From Halomontanus rarus (GTDB taxonomy: Archaea; Halobacteriota; Halobacteria; Halobacteriales; Natrialbaceae): DNA of 64,000 nt. The stretch is from assembly GCF_017357405.1 (NCBI RefSeq), contig NZ_CP071598.1, positions 868,001-932,000 on the forward strand. The letters run 5' to 3'. Both the position numbers and the translations under genes were made by a program. The notes below the pieces were generated by a model, which saw nothing but the letters and a program-made list of their open reading frames with translations, ran no database searches and was not told the origin of the DNA. Position 1 is the stretch's first letter, and each line of letters opens with the position of its first letter. Shown in pieces: positions 1-10,519 of the stretch.

Positions 1-1
1 C

Positions 2-280
2 GGCCACCAGTTCGAACCCGCGGAGATCGACGCCGGCGAACCGATCGTGACCGCCCTCCAGGACGCGATGATCGCGCGCGAACTGTCCGAGACGTCACCT
101 ATCGGTGAAACCTACGGTTCCGACGCCCGCCACTACGTCGAGGCCGGGATTCCGACCGTCGTATTCGGCCCCGGCCGCATCGAGGAGGCCCACTTTCCCG
201 ACGAATCCATCTCTTGGCCCGACGTCGTAACCGCCGGCGACGTACTGGCCGAGACGGCGCGTCGCTTTCTCCGTTCGTAG
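2..280 (+). CDS. M20-family metallopeptidase / amidohydrolase, C-terminal part (5' end outside window)
   Basis: The frame is open from the window edge to a TAG at 278-280, giving the last 92 residues of a protein whose start lies upstream. The segment GSDARHYVEAGIPTVVFGPG followed by EAHFPDE is the C-terminal metal-binding part of the ArgE/DapE/ACY1 (M20) zinc hydrolase fold; the His in EAHFPDE is normally a metal ligand. Such enzymes cleave N-acyl amino acids or dipeptides in the cytosol. Which substrate this one uses cannot be told from this fragment. It is followed in the same direction by an enolase-superfamily gene with its own promoter, so co-transcription is not required. Confidence 0.8.
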   Translation, partial: GHQFEPAEIDAGEPIVTALQDAMIARELSETSPIGETYGSDARHYVEAGIPTVVFGPGRIEEAHFPDESISWPDVVTAGDVLAETARRFLRS

Positions 281-351
281 CCCTCGAGGACCGAACTCAC
301 GACCGACGGCGGAGCGGCGGGTTCCGTCGGTACTGTGACGGCGCGGTTCAG

Positions 352-359
352 TTTTATTA
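352..359 (+). promoter_or_regulatory. TATA box of the enolase-superfamily gene at 383
   Basis: TTTTATTA lies 24-31 nt before the ATG at 383, the spacing expected for a near-leaderless haloarchaeal transcript. It also supports 383 rather than the in-frame upstream start at 335. Confidence 0.5.
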
Positions 360-382
360 TCGTCGACAGAACATACGCGAGC

Positions 383-1483
383 ATGGAAATCGAACGCCTC
401 GAGACCTTCTCGACGCAGAACGTCAGCTTCGTCCGCGTCCACACCAGCGACGGCGACGTCGGACTGGGCCAGATCGCGCCGTACAACGCCGATATCTCGG
501 CGCGGGTGTTCCACCGTCAGGTTGCACCGCACGCACTCGGTCGAAATCCCCTCGAGATCGAGTCGCTGGTCGACGACGTCGTCGAGGCGGAGTACAAGTT
601 CCCGTGGTCGTACGTCTGTCGAGCCCTCGCCGGGCTGGATACCGCGCTCTGGGACCTCCGCGGAAAGCGCCAGGGTGAACCGGTCGTCTCGCTTCTGGGC
701 GGGAAGCCGACGTCGCTCGCGGCCTACGGGTCCAGCATGCAACGAGAGATCGAGCCGGCCGACGAGGCCGAACGGCTCGCTCGACTGCGCGACCAGCGAG
801 GGTACGACGCGTTCAAGATCCGGATCGGCAGCTGGGACTCGAAAGGTGACGACGAAGACCAGTGGCCGGGTCGGACGGAAGAACTCGTCCCGACGGTACG
901 GGAGGCGATCGGAGACGACGTCGAACTGTTCGTGGACGCCAACAGCGCCTACACGCCCGAACGTGCGATCGAGGTCGGGGAGGAAATCCTCGCCCCGAAC
1001 GACGTCGTTCACTACGAGGAGCCGTGCCCGTACTGGGAACTGGAGTGGACCGCCGAGGTGACCGAGGCGCTCGAGGACGTTCCGGTCACCGGCGGTGAGC
1101 AGGACACCGACCTCGCCCAGTGGCGTCGAATGATCGAGATGGACGCAGTCGACGTCGTGCAACCGGACGTCTGTTACGTCGGCGGAATCGAACGCGCACT
1201 GTGTGTCGCGGAACTCGCAGCCGACGCGGGACTCCCCTGCGTGCCCCACTCCGCGAACCACTCGATGGTCACCGTCTTTACCCTGCACCTGCTCGGCGCG
1301 ATCGACAACGCCGGTTCCTACTTCGAGTTCTCGATCGAGGACCACTGGGCCGAGGGGCTGCTCGAGCCGGAACTCGTCGTCGAGGGCGGCGAGGTCGACA
1401 TCCCGGCCGGTCCGGGATGGGACGTCGAGGTCGACCCCGACTGGTTCGACACCGCCGAGTACGCGGTCAGTGAGGCGGACTGA
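383..1483 (+). CDS. Mandelate racemase/muconate lactonizing enzyme family protein (enolase superfamily sugar-acid dehydratase)
   Basis: A 366-residue protein, the usual size for this family. The N-terminal capping domain (about 1-125) precedes a TIM barrel. Visible catalytic features: K-x-R at K145/R147, metal ligands D185 (DANSAY), E212 (YEEP) and E239 (GGEQD), and the general base H289 (PHSANHS). Such enzymes abstract a proton alpha to a carboxylate, usually dehydrating an aldonic or aldaric acid to a 2-keto-3-deoxy acid. The K-x-R rather than K-x-K pattern resembles galactarate/talarate or fuconate dehydratase-like branches, but the substrate cannot be fixed by eye. The ATG at 383 was preferred because MEIERLETF starts the domain and a TATA box lies at correct spacing. 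It is convergent with the aldo/keto reductase. Confidence 0.85.
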   Translation: MEIERLETFSTQNVSFVRVHTSDGDVGLGQIAPYNADISARVFHRQVAPHALGRNPLEIESLVDDVVEAEYKFPWSYVCRALAGLDTALWDLRGKRQGEPVVSLLGGKPTSLAAYGSSMQREIEPADEAERLARLRDQRGYDAFKIRIGSWDSKGDDEDQWPGRTEELVPTVREAIGDDVELFVDANSAYTPERAIEVGEEILAPNDVVHYEEPCPYWELEWTAEVTEALEDVPVTGGEQDTDLAQWRRMIEMDAVDVVQPDVCYVGGIERALCVAELAADAGLPCVPHSANHSMVTVFTLHLLGAIDNAGSYFEFSIEDHWAEGLLEPELVVEGGEVDIPAGPGWDVEVDPDWFDTAEYAVSEAD

Positions 1484-1535
1484 TCTCGCGTTAGGCGAAC
1501 CGTGGGTCGATACCGCGCGATTCGACTACGTGATT

Positions 1536-2381
1536 CTACTGCGAGATCCCCCAGACGTCGCCGCTCCAGTCTCGAGCGGGGGTATCGTACACCGGCTCGC
1601 GGCGGTCGCGCTCGTCGATCCGTTCGAGGTCGGACTCCGACAGCTCCCAGTCGAACAGCTCGAGGTTCTGTCGAACGTGGTCCGGATTCGAGGACTTCGG
1701 GAGGACGACGATATTGCGGTCGAGTGCCCATCGAAGCGTGATCTGGGCGGGTGATTTATCGTACTGTTCGGCGAGTTCCTGGACGACCTCGTCGTCGAAG
1801 ATTTCGGTCCGGGCAAGCGGCGCCGCGGCCTCGACGATCGTCTCCGTCTCGCGGCAGTACTCGACGAGCTCCGGCCGCTGGAACCGGGGGTGGAACTCGA
1901 TCTGGTTGACCGCAATCGGGACGTCAGAGATGTGCTGGGCGGCGCTGAGCTGGTAGGCGCTGAAGTTCGAGACGCCGATGTTTCGGACCAGCCCCTCCTC
2001 GTGGAGTCGCTCCATCGCGTGGAGCGTCTCCCGCAGCGAGATCGCGGGGTTGGGCCAGTGGATCAGGTAGAGGTCGAGGTAGTCCGTCTCCAGGCGGTCC
2101 AGTGAGTCCTCGCAGGACTCGATCACCGATTCGTAATCGAGGTTCTTCGCGAGGACCTTCGAGGTGAGAAAGAGGTCTTCCCGGTCGACGTCGGCGTCGG
2201 CGATTACGTCGCCGATCTCGTCTTCGTTCATGTAGCCCTCGGCGGTGTCGACGTGCGTGTAGCCCGCCTCGAGGGCGGCTCGAAGCCCCTCGCGAAGGGG
2301 TTCGCCCTCGATGTTCCACGTACCGAAGCCGACTGCGGGCAGTTCGTCGTCGCTCGGGAGCGTTTTGGTCGGAACGGACAT
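1536..2381 (-). CDS. Aldo/keto reductase (AKR3/5-like, 281 aa)
   Basis: A complete short-form aldo/keto reductase. The catalytic tetrad is visible: D45 and Y50 in HVDTAEGYMNE, K75 in LTSKVL, H108 in LIHWPNP. GVSNFSAYQL and the C-terminal LPKSSNPDHVRQN form the NADPH-binding part. It interconverts sugar or keto aldehydes and alcohols in the cytosol. It lies downstream of the class V aminotransferase on the same strand with a 221-nt gap, so it probably has its own promoter. Given the neighbours, a sugar- or uronate-derived carbonyl is a reasonable substrate guess, but annotation beyond the family is not supported. Confidence 0.85.
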   Translation of the reverse strand: MSVPTKTLPSDDELPAVGFGTWNIEGEPLREGLRAALEAGYTHVDTAEGYMNEDEIGDVIADADVDREDLFLTSKVLAKNLDYESVIESCEDSLDRLETDYLDLYLIHWPNPAISLRETLHAMERLHEEGLVRNIGVSNFSAYQLSAAQHISDVPIAVNQIEFHPRFQRPELVEYCRETETIVEAAAPLARTEIFDDEVVQELAEQYDKSPAQITLRWALDRNIVVLPKSSNPDHVRQNLELFDWELSESDLERIDERDRREPVYDTPARDWSGDVWGISQ

Positions 2382-2602
2382 GCTAGGTCATAGCTCGATA
2401 CGCGGTGATAACGTTGCTGTTCACCACGGCGTTTGCCGATGGTCTGTCCGGTCGAGTCACCGACGCCCCCGAGACCGAATCGATTTCGGTCGACGACCCG
2501 TACGGCCGGTTCGGCGCGTTCGGACGGGCGAGCTACCGGGACGGGGTACCGTCGTGCAGCGCGAGTGGAGGCGGATCACCGTCGAACTCCAGCGACCTCG
2601 GA

Positions 2603-3790
2603 TCAGTTACCCAACGCCGCACTTGCCGCCGCCAGTCCGTCGTCGACATCCACGTCCGCACCCTGATCGGCCAACGCGTTACCGAGCGCACTCAGCAGGA
2701 ACGTCACGTTCTTCGGTCGGGCCGAGTGACCCATGCAGCCGATCCGCCAGACGTCACCCGCCAGGTCGCCGAGCCCGCCGGCGATCTCGAGGTCGTACGC
2801 CTCGAGAAGGTGCGCGATGACGGCATCGTCTTCGATACCATCGGGGACCCGCACCGCGTTCAGGCTCGGCAGCCAGTACTCGTCGTCGGGGTTCATCTCG
2901 AGGCCCATCGCCTCGACGCCGGTCTTCAGGGCGCCGGCGACCGCACGGTGTCGGTTCCACCGCTCTTCGATCCCTTCCTCGGCGACGAGTCGGAGCGCCT
3001 CCCGGATCGCGTAGACGTTCGTGATGGGCGCGGTGTGGTGATACGAGCGGTCCTCGCCCCAGTACCCCTCGAGCAGCGAGAGGTCGAGGTACCACGAGCG
3101 GGGATCTTCCTCTCGGGAGAGCACTTTGTCCATCGCCCGGTCGTTGAGCGTGAGGGGACTCGCACCCGGCGGACAGGAGAGACACTTCTGCGGACCGGCG
3201 TAGGCGGCGTCGATTCCCCACTCGTCGACGCGGAGTTCGACGCCGCCCAGCGACGTGACGCAGTCTGCGACGACGAGTGCGTCGTGGTCGTGGGCGATGT
3301 CGGTCAGTTCCGGGACGTTCGGTTGCAACACGCCCGTACTCGTTTCCGCGTGGACGAATCCGAACACGTCTGGTCGGGTGTTGGAGATTGCCTCCTCGAC
3401 GGCTGCGGGCTTGAGCGGCTCACCCCACGGCGCGTCGACGGTGACGACCTCGCCGCCGGCGCGCTCGGCCATGCTGGCCATCCGGCCGCCGAAGTAGCCG
3501 TTGGTCGGGACGAGCATCGTCTCACCGGGTTCGACGAGGTTTCCGATGGCGGCTTCCATCGAAGCCGAACCCGTTCCGGAGACCGGGATCGTCCACCGGT
3601 TGTCGGTTCGGAACGTGTACCGCATGAGCTCCTGTACCTCGTTCATGATCTCGATGAACGAGGGATCGAGGTGGCCCACGAGCGGCGTGCTCATCGCTCG
3701 AAGAACGCGCGGGTGGACGTCGCTCGGTCCCGGTCCCATCAGCGTCCGGGTCGGGGGGCACAGTTCGCCAACGTCTGGGGTGTCGGACAT
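2603..3790 (-). CDS. Class V aminotransferase, alanine/serine-glyoxylate transaminase type
   Basis: A 395-residue PLP enzyme of the AGXT/serine-pyruvate family. It has the N-terminal LMGPGPSDVHPRVL substrate loop, SGTGSASMEA phosphate-binding turn, D176 (VVADCVTS) for the pyridine nitrogen, and the Schiff-base lysine K202 in YAGPQKCLSCPPG. Family enzymes transfer an amino group from alanine or serine to glyoxylate. It sits 74 nt downstream of a glycolate/D-lactate oxidase-type gene on the same strand, and a hydroxypyruvate-isomerase-like gene is divergent to that, which fits glyoxylate/hydroxypyruvate metabolism. Which amino donor it prefers is not visible. Confidence 0.85.
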   Translation of the reverse strand: MSDTPDVGELCPPTRTLMGPGPSDVHPRVLRAMSTPLVGHLDPSFIEIMNEVQELMRYTFRTDNRWTIPVSGTGSASMEAAIGNLVEPGETMLVPTNGYFGGRMASMAERAGGEVVTVDAPWGEPLKPAAVEEAISNTRPDVFGFVHAETSTGVLQPNVPELTDIAHDHDALVVADCVTSLGGVELRVDEWGIDAAYAGPQKCLSCPPGASPLTLNDRAMDKVLSREEDPRSWYLDLSLLEGYWGEDRSYHHTAPITNVYAIREALRLVAEEGIEERWNRHRAVAGALKTGVEAMGLEMNPDDEYWLPSLNAVRVPDGIEDDAVIAHLLEAYDLEIAGGLGDLAGDVWRIGCMGHSARPKNVTFLLSALGNALADQGADVDVDDGLAAASAALGN

Positions 3791-3864
3791 ACGCCGAGAT
3801 AGTGCTAGAGTGATAAAAAGTTACAGACTCCTGTCGACCGCCCGTCGGTTTCGATCTCGAGTGA

Positions 3865-6800
3865 TTACCGCTCCCGTTCGAGCGCGTCGGCGACCTTCTC
3901 GACGGGATGTGGCGGCCGAGTCCCGCCGGTCCGATCCGCGAGCTGCGATCGGCAGGAGGCACCCGGTGCGACCACCGATTCGGCGTCGCTGGCCTCGACC
4001 TGATCGAACAGGATCCGACCGATCGATTTCGACAGGTCGTAGTGTTCGGCCTCGTAGCCGAACGATCCGGCCATCCCACAACACCCCGAATCGAGCGGAT
4101 CGACCGTGTATCCCGCCCGGCGAAGGAGCCCCACTGCGTGGTGGTCCCTGTTCAACGCCTTCTGGTTGCAGTGGCCGTGGTAGACGAGCGACTCCGACTC
4201 CGACGCCGACGCCGACGGCGCGTCGAAGTCGATCGACTCGTCCAATCGATGTACGTCGATAAACTCCGAAACCCCGTACGCGTTCGCGCCGACGCTCGAG
4301 ACGGCCTCGCCGTCGAGGAGATCGGCGTACTCGTCCTGAAACATGACGGCGTCGGAGGGTTCGACGAAGACGACCGACCACCCCCTTTCGACGTACGGTG
4401 CGAGGACGTTGACGTTGTGTTCGGCGCGGTCGCGCGCCCGATCGAGAAAGCCCATCGAGTAGGCCGCCCGGCCGCTCTCCCGGAGGTCGTCCGGCAGTTC
4501 GACGTGGACGTTCGCGGCCTCGAGCACCCGGACGGCGGCTTTCCCTGCGTCGGGATACATGTAGTTCGTGTAGGTGTCCGGGAACAACACTGCTCCGTGG
4601 TCGGCCGCTGCGGGGTCGACCGCTGAGTCGCGGGCGTCGAACCAGTCCTCGAAGGTCTCTCGAGTGAACGTCGGGAGCTTCCGGTCGGCCGCGATACCGA
4701 GCACGCGCTCTCCGAGCGCTCGCGAGCCTGGGAGTTTCGTCGCGACGTTCGAGAGCGGGGCGAGCGCGCTGCCCACTTCGGCTGCGCGGTCGATGTTGGC
4801 GAACAGCTTCTCGCGAAGAGCAGCTCCCTCGCGCTGGTGGTACTGGTGTTTCGTCTCGGCTTTGAGCTTCGCCAGGTCGACCCCGGTCGGACAGTCGTTC
4901 TTACACCCCTTGCAGCCGATACAGAGGTCGAGAATCTCCCGCTGGAAGCGTTCGGAGTAGAGTTCGTCTGCTGGAAGCTCGCCGCTGATGGCCGCTCGGA
5001 GCACGTTCGCTCTGCCACGGGTCGTTGCGACTTCGTCTTTCGTCGCGCGGTAGGTCGGGCACATCGTGTCCGAGCCGGTCTGCCGACAGGTGCCGCAGCC
5101 ATTACAGAGTTCGATCGACTGCGAGTAGCCGCCCTCGTCGGCGAAGTCGAGGGCGGTGTTCGGTTCGATCGACGAGTACTCGGCGCCGTACCGGAGGTGC
5201 TCGCGCATGTCCGTCGGTTCGTCGTCCCGGAAGACGACCTTCCCGGGATTCAGCAACCAGTCGGGATCGAACGTCGACTTCAGCTCCCGAAATGCGTCCC
5301 ACAGCTGCGGGCCGTACATCTTCGGGTTGAATTCGGTTCGCGCCAGTCCGTCGCCGTGCTCGCCCGAGAACGAACCGTGGTGATCCGCCACGAGGTCGGT
5401 TACGTCGTCGGCGATCGCTCGCATCGTCCGGATACCGTCGTCCGCTTTGAGGTTCAGAATCGGTCGAATGTGCAAGGTTCCGGAGCCGGCGTGGGCGAAG
5501 TAGGCCGCGGAGGTCCCGTGCTCGTCGAGGATCTCCTCGAAGCGCCGGACGTACTCGGCTAACTCGGCGGGCGGCACTGTCGCGTCCTCGATGAACGGGT
5601 ACGGCTTGGGATCTCCCTCCAGTGACATCAAAAGCGGAATCGCCGCCTTCCGGAGTTTCCACAGGTCCCGCTGGTCCTCGTCGGTGTACGCCTCGACGAC
5701 CTCGAACGCGTCCCCGTCGTCGTGGAAGTGACGAGTTGTGGCTTCGACGGCCGCCTCGAGATCGGCGTGTCGCTCGGAGTCGAACTCCAGCATGAGCGCC
5801 GCGGCCGTATCGGGCGGAATCGGTGCCGCGTATTCCGCGAACTCGCCGGAGTCGCGCGCCAGTCGGAACACCTCGTCGTCCATCAGTTCCACGGCGCTCG
5901 CGTCGAACTCGAGGGCCTCCGGGACCGCCGCCATCGCGTCGCCGAGGTCGTCGAAACAGTACAGCGCCAGCGCGGTCGTGTCGGGGGTCGTCACCAGCGA
6001 CAGCGTCGCCTTGACGACGATGCCGAGAGTCCCTTCGGCGCCGACGAACAGCTTCGAGAGGTTGACGACCGTCTCTCCGCGCTCGTTTTCGAAGACGACG
6101 CGATCGAGGTTGTAGCCGGACACGTTCCGCTTCAGGTCTGGATAGCGCGCCTCGATCTCGTCGGCGTTGTCCTCGACGAGTCGCCTGACCGTCCGGTAGA
6201 TGTCCGCCTCGAGGTCGTCCCGGGCGAGGATGGCGTCCCACTCGTCGCCGCCTACCACCACTTCTCGAGTGTGGATCAGCGAGCCGTCGGCGAGGACCAC
6301 GTCCAGTTCCTCGGTGTAGGCGTCGGTGATGCCGTATCGGACAGAGTGAGCGCCAGTCGAGTTGTTTCCGATTCCGCCGCCGATCGTCGCCCGGTTCGAG
6401 GAGGCCGGGTCGGGTGCGAACTTGAGACCGTGTTCGGACAGCCGAGCGTCGAGATCGTCCTGGACGACTCCCGGCTGGACAGTCGCCCGCTTTCCGTCGG
6501 GATCGATCGAGACGATACGGTCCATGTACGTCGAGAGGTCGACGACCACGCACCCGGGACCGACGGCCTGACCCGCGAGCGAGGACCCCGCACCGCGCGG
6601 CAGGATCGGCGTCCCGTGCTCGTTCGCGATGCGGACGACCGCCCTGACGTCTTCGACGGAACGGGGAACGACGACCCCCGCCGGACGCGCTTGGTAGATA
6701 CTGCCGTCCGTCGCGTACAGGATCTGGCTGTACTCGTCGAACCGGACGTCGCCGGCGACGTCGCTGCGAAGGTCGTCCGCTAACTCCGCGTACTCGCCCT

Positions 6801-6894
6801 CGTCCTCGTCGAGTGCGTCAGATGAACGATTCGGCCCCGGCGGCTCGAAGATCCGCTCGTCGGTCGTGTCCTCGTCGGCGGCCATCGTCGGCAC
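3865..6894 (-). CDS. FAD-linked oxidase fused to Fe-S/CCG domain (D-lactate/glycolate dehydrogenase type), 1009 aa
   Basis: One polypeptide combines two proteins that are separate in the bacterial glycolate oxidase (GlcD and GlcF). The N-terminal half has a PCMH-type FAD-binding domain (about 60-240; ILPRGAGSSLAGQAVG) and FAD-oxidase C-terminal domain (about 300-555). Next come two ferredoxin-like clusters, CNGCGTC...CPTY and CIGCKGCKNDCPTG (about 590-690). A C-terminal cysteine-rich CCG domain with SGCCGMAGSFGY follows (about 870-980). It should oxidize a 2-hydroxy acid (D-lactate, glycolate or 2-hydroxyglutarate) and pass electrons to the membrane chain. No transmembrane helix is obvious, so it is probably peripheral. 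The downstream glyoxylate-type aminotransferase favours glycolate as a candidate; that is inference. Confidence 0.85.
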   Translation of the reverse strand: MPTMAADEDTTDERIFEPPGPNRSSDALDEDEGEYAELADDLRSDVAGDVRFDEYSQILYATDGSIYQARPAGVVVPRSVEDVRAVVRIANEHGTPILPRGAGSSLAGQAVGPGCVVVDLSTYMDRIVSIDPDGKRATVQPGVVQDDLDARLSEHGLKFAPDPASSNRATIGGGIGNNSTGAHSVRYGITDAYTEELDVVLADGSLIHTREVVVGGDEWDAILARDDLEADIYRTVRRLVEDNADEIEARYPDLKRNVSGYNLDRVVFENERGETVVNLSKLFVGAEGTLGIVVKATLSLVTTPDTTALALYCFDDLGDAMAAVPEALEFDASAVELMDDEVFRLARDSGEFAEYAAPIPPDTAAALMLEFDSERHADLEAAVEATTRHFHDDGDAFEVVEAYTDEDQRDLWKLRKAAIPLLMSLEGDPKPYPFIEDATVPPAELAEYVRRFEEILDEHGTSAAYFAHAGSGTLHIRPILNLKADDGIRTMRAIADDVTDLVADHHGSFSGEHGDGLARTEFNPKMYGPQLWDAFRELKSTFDPDWLLNPGKVVFRDDEPTDMREHLRYGAEYSSIEPNTALDFADEGGYSQSIELCNGCGTCRQTGSDTMCPTYRATKDEVATTRGRANVLRAAISGELPADELYSERFQREILDLCIGCKGCKNDCPTGVDLAKLKAETKHQYHQREGAALREKLFANIDRAAEVGSALAPLSNVATKLPGSRALGERVLGIAADRKLPTFTRETFEDWFDARDSAVDPAAADHGAVLFPDTYTNYMYPDAGKAAVRVLEAANVHVELPDDLRESGRAAYSMGFLDRARDRAEHNVNVLAPYVERGWSVVFVEPSDAVMFQDEYADLLDGEAVSSVGANAYGVSEFIDVHRLDESIDFDAPSASASESESLVYHGHCNQKALNRDHHAVGLLRRAGYTVDPLDSGCCGMAGSFGYEAEHYDLSKSIGRILFDQVEASDAESVVAPGASCRSQLADRTGGTRPPHPVEKVADALERER

Positions 6895-7076
6895 CTACGA
6901 GAGGGAGCCCCAAAGCTTTGCATGTGAATATCACACAGAGAATCGGTTATCTGCGTTGGAACCGCACCTCGAGGCGTCGACAGTTCACAGCCGTCTCTTT
7001 CCACTCAGACGGGTATCCGTCGCTACCGGTCGTTCGAAGCAATACGTTAAAGGCCGTCCTCGTAACCGTTCTATCT

Positions 7077-7159
7077 ATGTCCGTCGACAGCGCGACACTC
7101 GCAGACGACTCGTTCAGCGACCAGACGCGTCTCTCGAGCCGAAAGCGGGAGGGAGGCCG

Positions 7160-7163
<4 letters not shown>
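7077..7163 (+). CDS. Possible 28-codon leader ORF coupled to the isomerase gene
   Basis: ATG at 7077 opens a 28-residue frame (MSVDSATLADD... ending SSRKREGGR) whose TGA at 7161-7163 overlaps the ATG of the next gene at 7160 (ATGA overlap). A TTAA-containing AT stretch at 7046-7052 would place a transcript start near 7075, so this could be the leaderless first cistron with the isomerase translated by coupling. No domain is recognised. It could also simply be a 5' extension artefact of an untranslated leader. Confidence 0.35.
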
Positions 7164-8440
<1,277 letters not shown>

Positions 8441-8544
8441 GGGACCCGAGTGTCTCGTCTGAACTGACCTACGCTGTCGCGAAAAAGACCGAAGAGGAGA
8501 GAATCGGCGAGTCGCCAAGAGAGGGGCCCCGACGAGTCGTCCGG

Positions 8545-9216
8545 TTACGCGTCGGCGACCCACCGAACCGCACGACGGAGGAGTTCCCCGACGTCCGGGT
8601 CCGTGATCGTGGAGACGGTGTGCCCGACCGAACAGTAACAGACCCGTCCGTCGCCGTGATCTCGAACCCAGAGCACCGGCATATCGGCGTGGTCCGGGTG
8701 GTCCATCCGGGCGAGGACGCGAACGGCCTCGAGGTCGACGTCGACGACGTACGCCTCGTCGAACACGCGGAGGTCGGGAAGCGACGCCGTGATCGGGTGG
8801 TGGCTGTCCACGACGCGGACGTCGTAAGTCGACTTCTCGGGGTGGGTCAGGAAGTGGCCGCCGATCAGCTCCCTGAGTTCCGGGAACGGCTCGTCGCGGC
8901 CGTCGATGACCTCGTCCGGATCCTCCGGCTCCGTCGAGGTGAGATCGGACGCACAGTGGAGGCCGAAGTAGCCGCCGCCGGTCTCGACGAACGAGAGCAG
9001 TCCCTCTCGTTGTGCCTCCTCGAGCGTGCTGTCGGTCAGATAGTCGAGGACGACGTCGTACCCCGAGAGATCGACGAGTTCGTCTCGGTCGGTCGTGAGC
9101 GTGACCTCGATTCGGTCGGTCTCGAGCGCCTCCTGGATGTGCGGGCCCATCTCCTCGAATCGGTGGAACGGGAAGCGGTTGTCACCGATCGCGAGTACGG
9201 CAGTGGTGGATTCCAT
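8545..9216 (-). CDS. ThuA-like domain protein (223 aa)
   Basis: Belongs to the ThuA/class-I-glutamine-amidotransferase-like fold. Recognisable segments are the GYFGLHCASD core strand, GGHFLTHPE, DSHHPITASLPD and MPVLWVRDHGDGRVCYCSVGH near the C-terminus. ThuA proteins act with Gfo/Idh/MocA dehydrogenases on disaccharides via 3-keto intermediates; the gene is divergent from exactly such a dehydrogenase (9402). The start at 9216 (MESTT) is chosen because the upstream in-frame extension is not ThuA-like. No signal peptide is seen, so a cytosolic location is expected. The exact reaction is unknown. Confidence 0.75.
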   Translation of the reverse strand: MESTTAVLAIGDNRFPFHRFEEMGPHIQEALETDRIEVTLTTDRDELVDLSGYDVVLDYLTDSTLEEAQREGLLSFVETGGGYFGLHCASDLTSTEPEDPDEVIDGRDEPFPELRELIGGHFLTHPEKSTYDVRVVDSHHPITASLPDLRVFDEAYVVDVDLEAVRVLARMDHPDHADMPVLWVRDHGDGRVCYCSVGHTVSTITDPDVGELLRRAVRWVADA

Positions 9217-9401
9217 GACCGGGATATCACGTCCGTGGTGGATAGCTCCTTTGGAATCTGCAATCGAGGGCCGTCGTCGTGAGATCGATCGATCCCCGCT
9301 CGGGTCGGATCGGACCGAGCCCGCTCCTCGAAACACGATATCAATCCCCACGGAATTGCCTGGACGCGAACTTTGATTTGTTCGATGTATACTGAACGTT
9401 C

Positions 9402-10382
9402 ATGGGAGTACAACTGGCGTTCATCGGCTCCGGTGGCGTCGCGAACTGGCAACACTTCGACAACCTCGAGCGAATGGACGACGCCGAAATCGTCGCCATC
9501 TGTGACATCGACGAGGAGGCCGCGCGGACGGCGGCCGACCGCTTCGACGCCGACGTTTACACCGATCACCGCGACCTCTACGAGGAGGCGTCGAACGAGA
9601 TCGACGCCGTCTTCGTCTGTCTTCCGCCGTTCGCACACGAGGATCAGGAGCTCATGGCCGCCGAGCGCGGTATCGACCTCTTCGTAGAGAAACCGCTCGC
9701 GCTGAGCAACGAGAAGGCCGCGGAGATCCGGGACGCGATCGAGGAAAACGACGTCGTCGCTCAAGTCGGCTACAACTGGCGCTACTCCCCGGGCGTCGAT
9801 CGAGCCCGAGAACTGCTCGAGGGACGAACGATCGGCTACGTCGACGGGCGCTGGTGGGGCGGCGTCGCCGGCGGCGAGGACCACTGGTGGCGCCACGCCG
9901 ATCGGTCGGGCGGCCAGACCGTCGAACAGGCGACGCACACGTTCGACGCGATCCGGTACCTCGCGGGCGACGTCGACCGCGTCTTCGCCGCGGGCGAGAA
10001 CCGCATCTCCGAGCTAGTGGACTTCTCCGACGTGACGAGCGCGACGATGGAACACGAGTCCGGGGCGGTCAGCCACGTCTCGACGTCCTGTGTCGCCGAG
10101 GACCACCAGGGCGGGCTCGATATCGTCGCCGACGGCGCGACGCTCGAGGTCCACCAGAACGCGATCGAGGGGATCGTCGACGGCGAGGAGATCGACGAGG
10201 AGTTCGACAGGGAAGTCGAGGACAACCCCTACGTCCGGGAAGTGCGGGCGTTCCTCGAGGCGGTCGAAACGGGAGACGACGCGAGTGTCCGCGCGCCGTA
10301 CGCCGACTCGACGAAGTCGCTCGCGCTGACGCTCGCGGTCAACGAGTCGATCGAGTCCGGCGAGCCGGTCGATCTCTCGTAA
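9402..10382 (+). CDS. Gfo/Idh/MocA family NAD(P)-dependent oxidoreductase
   Basis: A 326-residue two-domain dehydrogenase. The N-terminal Rossmann fold starts with GSGGVANWQHFDNL and VAICDIDEEAA. FVEKPLALS carries the conserved EKP lysine at about position 100, and TVEQATHTFDAIRYLAG forms the C-terminal substrate domain. These enzymes oxidise or epimerise sugars, inositols or glucosides, often making 3-keto sugars. The neighbours (a ThuA-like gene divergent upstream and a TIM-barrel isomerase 125 nt downstream in the same direction) form the standard trio for oxidative sugar catabolism. Substrate not determined. Confidence 0.85.
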   Translation: MGVQLAFIGSGGVANWQHFDNLERMDDAEIVAICDIDEEAARTAADRFDADVYTDHRDLYEEASNEIDAVFVCLPPFAHEDQELMAAERGIDLFVEKPLALSNEKAAEIRDAIEENDVVAQVGYNWRYSPGVDRARELLEGRTIGYVDGRWWGGVAGGEDHWWRHADRSGGQTVEQATHTFDAIRYLAGDVDRVFAAGENRISELVDFSDVTSATMEHESGAVSHVSTSCVAEDHQGGLDIVADGATLEVHQNAIEGIVDGEEIDEEFDREVEDNPYVREVRAFLEAVETGDDASVRAPYADSTKSLALTLAVNESIESGEPVDLS

Positions 10383-10519
10383 GTTCCCGAGCGGTCCGCT
10401 GGGTACTCGACGCGGACTCGGTTCGCGCTACCGGATCCGTGAGAGGAGCGACGGCTGACGGTGCGAACGCATCGAGATCGGCGATAGGTATATGTTCGTG
10501 AACGTGAATGCGGCGGACC

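Noticed and set aside
95..1345. 416-codon minus-strand open frame over the first enolase-superfamily gene
   Set aside because: Composition is the mirror of the plus-strand gene with no domain; the plus strand has all catalytic residues.
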